Assembly (NCBI GenBank): GCA_021151765.1
Contig: JAGKWR010000006.1
Span: forward strand, 44,594 to 108,593
DNA: 64,000 bases
DNA from: Alphaproteobacteria bacterium
GTDB taxonomy: Bacteria; Pseudomonadota; Alphaproteobacteria; Rickettsiales; UBA1997
Direction: 5' to 3'
Shown here: positions 35,266-42,819 of the stretch, piece by piece
How the letters are laid out: each line of letters opens with the position of its first letter
How positions within the stretch are numbered: position 1 is the first letter of the stretch
Notes under the pieces: model-generated
Told to the model about the DNA's origin: nothing
The model's database searches: none
The model's input: the letters and a program-made list of their open reading frames with translations, nothing else
Program-made: the position numbers and the translations under genes

Positions 35266-35763
35266 ATGTTTAAAAAATTATCATTATTATCTTTGGTTCT
35301 TGCTTTAGCTTCATGCGGAACTTTCTCGTCAAATAATTCTTCAAAAAAAGAAGAAGTTGCTGCTAAGCCAGTTGTTGTTGAAACTCTAACTAAAAAAGCG
35401 GAAGAAGAAAAATTACCTGGTAGACACGTTGTTTACTTCGACACTAATAAATCAGAATTAACTCAAGATGCCTTGAAAGGTTTAGAAGGAACTGCTTTGC
35501 CAATGGTTAAAGAAGTTGTTAAAAGTTCGAACGGCAGCATCGTAATCGAAGGACATTGCGATGAAAGAGGTTCTAAATCTTACAACAAAAAATTAGGTAA
35601 AAAACGTGCTGAAGCAGTTAAAGCTTACTTCGTTAAAAATGGTGTAAAAGCTTCTAAAATTACTGTAAAAAGCTACGGAAAAGCATTGCCAGTTGATACC
35701 GCTCACACTGAAGAAGCTTGGGCTAAAAATCGCCGCGCAGTTACAGTTTCTGTGAAAATGTAA
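35266..35763 (+). CDS. pal: Peptidoglycan-associated lipoprotein Pal
   Basis: The lipoprotein signal ends LALASC (Cys17). An OmpA-like peptidoglycan-binding domain follows: VVYFDTNKSELTQDALKGLE, VIEGHCDERGSKSYN, LGKKRAEAVKAYF and NRRAVTVSV. Pal anchors the outer membrane to peptidoglycan and works with the Tol system in division. tolB, usually directly upstream, is missing here; tolQ lies 4.8 kb downstream. Confidence 0.95.
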   Translation: MFKKLSLLSLVLALASCGTFSSNNSSKKEEVAAKPVVVETLTKKAEEEKLPGRHVVYFDTNKSELTQDALKGLEGTALPMVKEVVKSSNGSIVIEGHCDERGSKSYNKKLGKKRAEAVKAYFVKNGVKASKITVKSYGKALPVDTAHTEEAWAKNRRAVTVSVKM

Positions 35764-35789
35764 TTTACGAAAAAATATTTTCGAAAATG

Positions 35790-35826
35790 TGGCGTCAAAA
35801 TTTAAAAGTTTTGGCGCCATTTTTTA
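35790..35826 (+). terminator. Rho-independent terminator after pal
   Basis: TGGCGTCAAAA (35790-35800) pairs with TTTTGGCGCCA (35809-35819), one mismatch, followed by a T run. It separates pal from cyaY. Confidence 0.8.
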
Positions 35827-35848
35827 TGCCACTAAATCTAATCAAAAA

Positions 35849-36157
35849 ATGTTAGAAAAAGATTTCTTAAAATTGTGCGAAAGCGCTTTGGTAAATTTGT
35901 CAGATCAAGTGGAAGCGATTGACAATAACGCCAAACTCGATGTTGAATATTCTGATGGAATCCTGGAAATTGTAGTTACTGCGACTAATCAAACATATAT
36001 TATAAATCGCAATTCTGGAAATCAGAAAATCTGGTATTCCTCACCAATCACTGGTGCTGATTATTTTTCTTTTGATGAAACGACACAGAAATGGCTCAAC
36101 GCTAAAGCTGAGGAAATTTCACAAAAACTCTTTCTTGAACTCAAAAATATCTTATAA
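35849..36157 (+). CDS. cyaY: Frataxin-like iron protein CyaY
   Basis: This 102-residue protein has an N-terminal helix with acidic residues (EKDFLKLCESALVNLSDQVE), followed by the frataxin beta sheet with YIINRNSGNQKIWYSSPITG and WLN near the end. Frataxin binds iron and regulates iron-sulfur cluster assembly with IscS. The ATG at 35849 starts the acidic helix; the 20 codons upstream overlap the pal terminator. It ends one base before leuB. Confidence 0.9.
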   Translation: MLEKDFLKLCESALVNLSDQVEAIDNNAKLDVEYSDGILEIVVTATNQTYIINRNSGNQKIWYSSPITGADYFSFDETTQKWLNAKAEEISQKLFLELKNIL

Positions 36158-36158
36158 A

Positions 36159-37262
36159 ATGACTAAAAAAATTCTTTTAATTGAAGGCGATGGAATTGGT
36201 CCTGAAGTAGTTGGACAAGCTAAAAAAATCATCGAATTTTTTAATCAAAATACTGATAAAAAATTTGAAACTGAAAATGCTCTTTTGGGTGGAATTGCTT
36301 ACGATCAAGTCGGCACGCCATTCCCACAAGAAACTGTAAATTTGGCAAAACAATCTGACGCCGTTTTACTTGGCGCTGTTGGCGGCGTGAAGTGGGAATC
36401 TTTGCCGTACAAAGATCGTCCGGAACGTGGTTTGCTCGGCATTCGTAAAGATTTGGAATTATTTGCTAACTTGCGTCCAGCAAAAGTTTTTAACGCTTTG
36501 GCTGATGCTTCAACTTTGAAGCGTGAAGTGGTTGAAGGTTTAGATATTATGATCGTTCGTGAATTGACTGGCGACCTTTATTTCGGTGAACCGCGCTCAG
36601 TTACAACTTTGGCTGATGGTTCACGTCAAGGCATCAACACCATGACTTACAACTCAAAAGAAGTGGAAAGAATTGCTCGTGTTTCTTTTGATTTAGCTCG
36701 TTTGCGTGGCAAAAAATTATGTTCAATTGACAAAGCTAATGTCATTGAAACCACAGAAATGTGGCGCGAAGTTGTTACTGAAATCGGTCAAAAAGAATAT
36801 GCCGATGTTGCTTTGTCGCACATGTATGTTGATAACGCTTCAATGCAATTGGTGCGCAACCCAAAACAATTTGACGTGATGTTAACCGGTAACATGTTTG
36901 GCGATATTTTGTCTGATACCGCTTCAATGTTGACTGGTTCTTTGGGTATGTTGCCGTCGGCTTCACTTGGTGCGAAGCAACAAAATGGTAAACAATTTGC
37001 ACTTTATGAACCAATCCACGGATCAGCTCCAGACATCGCTGGAAAAGATATTGCCAATCCAATCGCGACAATTTTAAGTTTGGCGATGATGTTTAGATAT
37101 TCTTTCGAGTATTCTCGCGAAGCTGACGCAATTGAAAACGCGGTTGAAAAAGTTTTGGAGCAAAATATTCGTACTAATGACATCGCAATTGCTTCTTCTC
37201 AGCGTGTTTCTTGTACGCAAATGGGCGAAGCAATTTTGACGGAATTAAAAAAATCTCTGTAA
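36159..37262 (+). CDS. leuB: 3-isopropylmalate dehydrogenase
   Basis: This 367-residue enzyme has LIEGDGIGPEVV, LLGAVGGVKW, IRKDLELFANLRPAKVF, IVRELTGDLYFGEPR, DNASMQLVRNPKQFDV, GNMFGDILSD and EPIHGSAPDIAGKDIANP. It decarboxylates 3-isopropylmalate in leucine synthesis. The ATG at 36159 follows the cyaY stop by one base and begins the first beta strand; the frame upstream is cyaY out of frame. No other leu genes are in view. Confidence 0.96.
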   Translation: MTKKILLIEGDGIGPEVVGQAKKIIEFFNQNTDKKFETENALLGGIAYDQVGTPFPQETVNLAKQSDAVLLGAVGGVKWESLPYKDRPERGLLGIRKDLELFANLRPAKVFNALADASTLKREVVEGLDIMIVRELTGDLYFGEPRSVTTLADGSRQGINTMTYNSKEVERIARVSFDLARLRGKKLCSIDKANVIETTEMWREVVTEIGQKEYADVALSHMYVDNASMQLVRNPKQFDVMLTGNMFGDILSDTASMLTGSLGMLPSASLGAKQQNGKQFALYEPIHGSAPDIAGKDIANPIATILSLAMMFRYSFEYSREADAIENAVEKVLEQNIRTNDIAIASSQRVSCTQMGEAILTELKKSL

Positions 37263-37269
37263 AACTTAA

Positions 37270-38169
37270 ATGAGAAAACTCGTTTTAGTCTTATTATTAA
37301 CACTAACTTCGCGAGTCGCGTGGGCTGAATTTGCTCGTTCGACAACTTTTGACGATCGCGAAGTTTGTGTTAAAGAACGAGGTGTTTGGCGAGAATATGG
37401 CAATAGTTTGGCTGATAATTGCGAAGCGAAGATGGATCGTTTTGCTATCGCATCACAAGTTGTAACTTTTAGTTGTGATTGCGGTAAGAATCGTTGCTGG
37501 AATGGTGAACATTGTACTTCTTTGAGTGACTTTAAAAAAATCTACGAAGCTAATCAGGAAAAAGAAAATAAGAAAATTGTTCAACAAAGAAAGAAAAGAT
37601 CTGAGCAATATAGAGCATTATCAAATGAAAGAATAATAGCTTTGGCTAAAAATACTTCTGAAAGTAATAACTCAAATATAACGGATAACCAGAGTCAAAA
37701 TTCAAATAATCAGGCAAAAACAGTTTCAATGGGTAATAATCTATCACAATTTAAAGATAAATTTCCAAAAAATGAAAATGTTGTAACTGAAACGGTTAAT
37801 GACATTAGATCAAACCCTGTTAGCCCTGCAATGGAGGCTATCAATCAAGCTAATGATAAGATTCAACATGGTGCTTTTGGAAAAATATTTTCTTTACCAG
37901 ACAATAAACAAAATCAGCAAAATCAGATTGTTCCAGCGAATCAGGCTAACAACACAATAATTACTGATGTTACAGGAACTGTGCAAGGTCAGCCTGTTAC
38001 TAATAATGTTTCTGTGGTAAATGATCCAGCATCTGGTCCAACTCCTTTTTTCATTCAACAACAAGAAAAAGCCAAACAAAATTCCGCAACATCTTCTAGT
38101 GAGACTACAACCAACAAATCTGGTTCAACTTATGACTTAGGTTTACCAGAAATTCCATTACCGCAATGA
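37270..38169 (+). CDS. Exported protein of unknown function with Cys-rich N-terminal part
   Basis: The family is not recognised. A signal peptide (RKLVLVLLLTLTSRVAWA) leads into a compact segment with eight cysteines (residues ~33-85, including CDCGKNRCWNGEHC) and then about 200 residues of Asn/Gln/Ser-rich sequence with little expected structure. The cysteine segment may be a small disulfide-bonded domain; the rest looks disordered. Its stop overlaps the ftsK ATG by four bases, so it is coexpressed with ftsK, after leuB. Confidence 0.6.
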   Translation: MRKLVLVLLLTLTSRVAWAEFARSTTFDDREVCVKERGVWREYGNSLADNCEAKMDRFAIASQVVTFSCDCGKNRCWNGEHCTSLSDFKKIYEANQEKENKKIVQQRKKRSEQYRALSNERIIALAKNTSESNNSNITDNQSQNSNNQAKTVSMGNNLSQFKDKFPKNENVVTETVNDIRSNPVSPAMEAINQANDKIQHGAFGKIFSLPDNKQNQQNQIVPANQANNTIITDVTGTVQGQPVTNNVSVVNDPASGPTPFFIQQQEKAKQNSATSSSETTTNKSGSTYDLGLPEIPLPQ

Positions 38170-40505
38170 TTCAAGAGAGAACAACGCACATAATTTTAAT
38201 TTTGATGTCGCGCCTTTTAGGTTTGTGTATCACAGTTTTAGCTTTGGTTTTATTTCTTTCTTTACTGAGTTTTAACCCTTCTGACCCTTCATTTAATACT
38301 GTTTCAACAGACAATCAAATTTCGAATTGGGCTGGTGCTTTTGGCTCCCATATTTCTGATTTGATGTTTCAGTTAATTGGACTTTCAGCCTTTGCCTTAA
38401 ACTTAATTATTTTTTCGATTGGTGCCAAAATGGCGGGTCGGAGAGGTAATTCTTATTTGATACAAAAGTTTATAATTATACCATTCTCAATTTTAGCTCT
38501 TTCGACATTCTTTGCTAGTCTGCCACAACCTCAATGGTGGGATTTTAACAGTTTAGGCGGTGTTAATGGTGCATTTATTATTTCCAAACTATCAAGACTA
38601 CCAAGTTATTTAGTAGCAATTTCTTCACTATTTTTTTCACTTTTGTCGTTATCGATTATACTAGAGATCAATTGGTCTGATTGGATATATGCTGTTAGAT
38701 ATTTTTTGGTGTCAGTTCGTTGTTTTTTCAGTTTTATTAAAAATAAAATTTCGGCTATCAACAAAGAAGAAATGGTTTATAAACCTAGAGAAGGAACTTC
38801 TAATCGTTTAAGAGGTCTTTCGGACTTTAAATCGCAAGAAGAGAATGAAGAATCTCAGGATGAGATTTTAGATGTAGAAGAATTGGAAGATGTGATTGAG
38901 GAAAATGTACAAGGTGAGGAATCTAGAGAAGAAATTATAAAACAACTAAAAAGCACTAAAACAAAAAAACCAAATAGATCGAAAGGATCGCGCTATAAAT
39001 TGCCAGATACTGATTTATTGATTGATCGTTCCAACGAAAATAAAGATAAGAAAATCAGCCGCGACATCATTGAAAATCAATCGCGTATGTTGATGAAAGT
39101 TTTGGAAGATTTCGGAGTTTATGGAACATCGCTCGGCGCCAAAGTTGGTCCGTTGGTAACTCTGCATGAATTTGAACCAGCAGCTGGAACAAAAGCTTCG
39201 CGCGTGATTGGTTTGGCTGATGACATCGCCAGATCAATGAGTGCAGTTTCAGCGCGTATTGCTGTAATTTCTGGCAAAACTTCGCTGGGTATTGAATTGC
39301 CAAATCCGAAACGCGAAATGATTTTCTTGCGTGAGTTGATCGAAAATAAAGAATATCGCCAATCGCAATTTTCTTTGCCGGTAATTTTAGGAAAAGATAT
39401 TTCGGGTGAATTGATGATCGCTGACTTGGCTAAAATGCCGCATTTATTGATTGCGGGAACGACTGGTTCTGGTAAATCAGTTGGTTTGAACGTGTTGATT
39501 TTATCACTACTTTTCAAACTGCGTCCGGATGAATGTAAATTTATTATGATCGATCCGAAAATGTTGGAGTTGTCGATTTACGATGGTATTCCGCACCTTT
39601 TGGCGCCAGTTGTGACCGAGCCTTCAAAAGCTGTAACTTCTTTGAAATGGGTTGTTGCTGAAATGGAAGAACGTTATCGTTTGATGTCGAGTATGGCGGT
39701 GCGCAATATTGCGGGTTACAATGAAAAAGTCGAAAAAGCGATTATTATGGGTGAAACTATGAGCCGCAAAGTGCAAACGGGTTTTGATCCGACCACGGGC
39801 AAACCAATTATTGAAGAGATCGAATTTGAAGCGAAAAAATTACCTTTCATTGTTGTTATCGTTGACGAAATGGCTGATTTAATGATGGTCGCTGGTAAAG
39901 AGATTGAAAACTCGGTGCAACGTTTGGCGCAAATGGCGCGTGCTGCCGGAATTCATATTATTATGGCAACGCAACGTCCTTCAGTTGATGTTATCACCGG
40001 TGTAATCAAAGCTAACTTCCCAACTCGTATTTCTTTCCAAGTTACTTCGAGAATTGACAGCCGCACAATTTTAGGAACGCAGGGTGCAGAACAGTTGCTT
40101 GGTCAAGGCGATATGATTTTTATGTCTGGCGGCAGCAAAATGGTGCGTGTTCACGGTCCGTTTTGTTCTGATGCTGAAATTGAACAAATTGTCAGCTCAA
40201 TCAAAGAGCAAGATTTAAGTGAGTTTGAAGAAGATGAAAAAATTTCTTTCGACGTGCCGATTCCGAATTTAAGTAATAATTCGGGCGGCGAAGAAGATTC
40301 TGATTTTGCTGCAGGCAGCGATGGCGATCTTTACGTTAAAGCTGTGGCAATTGTGCGTCGTGATAAAAAAGCTTCGATTAGCTATGTTCAACGTCAACTG
40401 CGTATTGGTTACAACCGCGCGGCAACTTTGATTGAAAAAATGGAAGCGGAAGGAATTATCACAGCTCCAAACATTTCGGGCAAACGTGAAATAATTGAAG
40501 AGTAA
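38166..40505 (+). CDS. ftsK: DNA translocase FtsK
   Basis: This 779-residue protein has four N-terminal membrane helices (to about residue 180), a charged acidic linker, then the RecA-like motor with Walker A AGTTGSGKSVGLNVLI, Walker B FIVVIVDEMADLMM, ARAAGIHIIMATQRPSVDVI and a C-terminal winged helix (gamma domain, KASISYVQRQLRIGYNRAA) that reads KOPS. FtsK pumps DNA at the septum and activates XerCD at dif; xerC is at 18 kb. The ATG overlaps the preceding gene stop. Confidence 0.96.
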   Translation: MIQERTTHIILILMSRLLGLCITVLALVLFLSLLSFNPSDPSFNTVSTDNQISNWAGAFGSHISDLMFQLIGLSAFALNLIIFSIGAKMAGRRGNSYLIQKFIIIPFSILALSTFFASLPQPQWWDFNSLGGVNGAFIISKLSRLPSYLVAISSLFFSLLSLSIILEINWSDWIYAVRYFLVSVRCFFSFIKNKISAINKEEMVYKPREGTSNRLRGLSDFKSQEENEESQDEILDVEELEDVIEENVQGEESREEIIKQLKSTKTKKPNRSKGSRYKLPDTDLLIDRSNENKDKKISRDIIENQSRMLMKVLEDFGVYGTSLGAKVGPLVTLHEFEPAAGTKASRVIGLADDIARSMSAVSARIAVISGKTSLGIELPNPKREMIFLRELIENKEYRQSQFSLPVILGKDISGELMIADLAKMPHLLIAGTTGSGKSVGLNVLILSLLFKLRPDECKFIMIDPKMLELSIYDGIPHLLAPVVTEPSKAVTSLKWVVAEMEERYRLMSSMAVRNIAGYNEKVEKAIIMGETMSRKVQTGFDPTTGKPIIEEIEFEAKKLPFIVVIVDEMADLMMVAGKEIENSVQRLAQMARAAGIHIIMATQRPSVDVITGVIKANFPTRISFQVTSRIDSRTILGTQGAEQLLGQGDMIFMSGGSKMVRVHGPFCSDAEIEQIVSSIKEQDLSEFEEDEKISFDVPIPNLSNNSGGEEDSDFAAGSDGDLYVKAVAIVRRDKKASISYVQRQLRIGYNRAATLIEKMEAEGIITAPNISGKREIIEE

Positions 40506-40543
40506 AATCTTTAACAATTTTTTTAACCTAATTTATAAAATAC

Positions 40544-41245
40544 ATGCAAGTTCAAGCAGTTGAAAAAGCAGCCTCATTTTCATTTTTTAGTATGGTCAGC
40601 CAAGCTGATATTGTAGTGCAGGGCGTAATGTTATTGTTGGTGATCGCTTCGGTGTGGTCGTGGGCAATTATTTTCGACAAACTTTTCAAATTTGCCGTTT
40701 TAAAAAGACGCACCGACAAATTCGAAAAATCGTTCCAAGGTATGGTTTTGGAAGACATCATGGCAGAAGCCTCGGCCAATGATAATCATCCCTTAGCACG
40801 TGTTTTTATTGCCTGCATGAATGAATGGCAATCAAACAACATCAGACAAATTATCGCGTCCGGCGCTGATAAAAAAGCGGGTTTGAAAGAAAGATTAAAC
40901 GCGGCGATGCAAGTTGCGGCCAACAAATCAATGATGAAGTTAGAAACTGGATTGGGATTTTTGGCTGTAGTTGGTTCTTCAATGCCTTTTGTTGGATTAT
41001 TTGGAACAGTTTGGGGAATTATGAACAGCTTCCAAGGAATTGCGGTTAGTAAAAACACTAGCTTGGCAGTTGTTGCACCGGGAATTGCAGAAGCTTTGTT
41101 GGCAACCGGAATTGGTTTGTTTGCAGCGATTCCGGCAGTATTTTTCTACAATATTTTTTCAGGAAAAATTAACGTATTTTCGGAACGCGTTAACAATTTT
41201 TCGCTACAGCTTTTGAACATGTTCTCCAAAGAGTTGGATCAGTAG
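40544..41245 (+). CDS. tolQ: Tol-Pal system protein TolQ (MotA/TolQ/ExbB family)
   Basis: This 233-residue inner-membrane protein has three helices (about 20-45, 135-155, 170-195) and motifs ETGLGFLAVVGSSMPFVGLF, GTVWGIMNSF and APGIAEALLATGIGLFAAIP, typical of TolQ proton-channel subunits. tolR normally follows immediately but no TolR-like ORF is present; decayed sequence follows. ExbB cannot be fully excluded, but FtsK and Pal nearby favour TolQ. Confidence 0.88.
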   Translation: MQVQAVEKAASFSFFSMVSQADIVVQGVMLLLVIASVWSWAIIFDKLFKFAVLKRRTDKFEKSFQGMVLEDIMAEASANDNHPLARVFIACMNEWQSNNIRQIIASGADKKAGLKERLNAAMQVAANKSMMKLETGLGFLAVVGSSMPFVGLFGTVWGIMNSFQGIAVSKNTSLAVVAPGIAEALLATGIGLFAAIPAVFFYNIFSGKINVFSERVNNFSLQLLNMFSKELDQ

Positions 41246-41340
41246 AAACTTTGTGTCGTTATTTTTTCGAACTTATTGATGAAGACTAAAACTCCCTTCA
41301 AACCAAAGTTATGTCACGCAACCTGTTCTGCTTGTGATAG

Positions 41341-41905
41341 CAATGGGTTTATAATATCTACCCGGAAGAACTAATAGCTCGATTTCAAGAAACTATATCT
41401 GGCCGTCGTGGTGAATTTATTTTTGCAGGTGAAAACTTATTAATGGCTGCAGCATATGCGCTAAAAACTAGAAAAGATGACTTCAACGTTTGTCATTTGA
41501 CAAGTTGCGGCCCCTTCAATATCAGGAATTCCTATCGCATGGATTGATAATCCTGATCGCTTTATGGAGCATCACTCACTTGGACGTATCTTTGAGGTAG
41601 ATAAAAACAGCTTTCAGCAAGAAATAGATTGTTATGGTAACCTTAGTACAGAATGGGTTTTTGAAGCTGAAAGAGTCAATATTACTGCCGTGAAAGACAT
41701 TACACCAGAGTATGCCATGAGTGCTGGGGTACAAATTTTTTCTTTCAAATCAGGTGCAACAGAAGAAGAAATAAAACAATTTAAGATTGAGGAATGGAAG
41801 CAAATTACCTCCAACTTCAAATCAGATAAAAATCCGGATGGCAAATGGTCGCCCGACAATCAAGCGCATTTGCAAGAATGTACGCAGCAGTACTTTAGTT
41901 ATTGA
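41341..41905 (+). pseudogene. Frameshifted remnant of an unknown protein
   Basis: Reading from 41341 gives 68 codons (YPEELIARFQETISGRR, then LMAAAYALKTRKDDF) to a TGA at 41545. The sense continues one frame over from 41516 (SISGIPIAWIDNPDRFMEHH) to 41905. The switch falls at a CCCC run (41511-41514), consistent with a one-base insertion. The part upstream of 41341 has stops in all relevant positions, so the N-terminus is missing. No family was recognised. A further small reading frame (41902-42072, TTG start, 56 residues) overlaps its end and may be more of the same decayed gene. 41246-41340 and 42073-42194 show nothing else. Confidence 0.6.
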
Positions 41906-42194
41906 ATAATTTTATTACAGAAGGACTAATAATTCATCTAAACCGCGAACACAATTTAAACCCAATTAACCTTGAAAATGGTGAACTGCAAGATGATAGT
42001 TTTATGCAGAATCCAAACAAAATTATACAACCTTCAGCAATAATCATGCAAGCAAGCAGTGTAAGATTCTGAACTTCAGCGCTGATCTCTGAAGTTTAGC
42101 TAATAACTTCAAAAATCAATGATGGCGGTTTTTCTTTAAGTAGATTGTGATTTCTCGTCGCTACAATACTCTTACGGTAATGAATAGGGATGAG

Positions 42195-42389
42195 TTAAAA
42201 ATCTATTGCTCTTCCACCAATTTCCCAATCACCGAAACGAGTTGGATCAGGTTTTTTGTTGTCTTCAATCTGATTAGTTGGGTTTTCTTGTGCTGTTAAG
42301 ATGTTTTGATCACTAATTTTTTTCTCAGATGAACTTGAAGATTTGCAAGAGCAATCGTTATTGCCGCAATTTTTTGTAGAGTCTTTCAT
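42195..42389 (-). CDS. Succinate dehydrogenase assembly factor 4-like protein (DUF1674)
   Basis: This 64-residue protein ends DPTRFGDWEIGGRAIDF, the diagnostic C-terminal motif of the SDHAF4/Sdh8 family, which assists flavinylated SdhA before it joins the complex. The N-terminal half is unusual: a cysteine-containing stretch (NCGNNDCSCKSSSSSE) and a polar linker. Its ATG overlaps the stop of the upstream gene by one base and has a strong GGAGGAG ribosome-binding site. No sdh genes are in view. Confidence 0.85.
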   Translation of the reverse strand: MKDSTKNCGNNDCSCKSSSSSEKKISDQNILTAQENPTNQIEDNKKPDPTRFGDWEIGGRAIDF

Positions 42390-42814
42390 TATTCTCCTCC
42401 AGCGCTTCTTCCGACGATTCCTTGAGAAAGTCCTTTTTCAGCGCCAATTTGTTTTCCTGGACTGAAGTTTCCGAGCCCGGTTTTTTCCATGTTAATTTCG
42501 TGCTGAAGCGTAGATAATATTGGTCCAGAGTCGATATTTCCGACGAACATTTTTCCAGCCTCATCCGCAAATTGGAAAACTGACATATTGAATAATCCTT
42601 CTCCTCCGAGTGGATTTAGGCTGTCAATATTTTGTGGTGTTAGAACTTTACCGAGGTCGGCTGCTTTTGCATGATTATCAATATTGGTAGCCATGTAGCT
42701 ATCAATTCCTGATTGACCACCACCGCCAATAATTCCTTTACCACTTCCTGGGTTGCTGCTTGTGGCAGCACCCATATGATTACTGACTTCAAAAGAGCTT
42801 GGACCGTCAGACAT
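42389..42814 (-). CDS. Unknown protein, Gly/Ser-rich
   Basis: The family is not recognised. The 141-residue protein has no signal peptide or membrane helix. It starts with a Gly/Ser-rich, probably flexible part (to about residue 45), followed by a mixed segment with LGKVLTPQNIDSLNPLGGEG and NMSVFQFADEAGKMF. It lies 5 bases after maeB and overlaps the SDHAF4-like start, so it belongs to a maeB operon. Coding potential is supported by the tight spacing and the strong ribosome-binding site at its end for the next gene. Confidence 0.55.
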   Translation of the reverse strand: MSDGPSSFEVSNHMGAATSSNPGSGKGIIGGGGQSGIDSYMATNIDNHAKAADLGKVLTPQNIDSLNPLGGEGLFNMSVFQFADEAGKMFVGNIDSGPILSTLQHEINMEKTGLGNFSPGKQIGAEKGLSQGIVGRSAGGE

Positions 42815-42819
42815 ATTTA

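Noticed and set aside
42389..42814. Gly-rich 141-residue gene as an effector
   Set aside because: It has no CaaX end, signal or repeat, and sits in a metabolic operon, so it is listed only as unknown.
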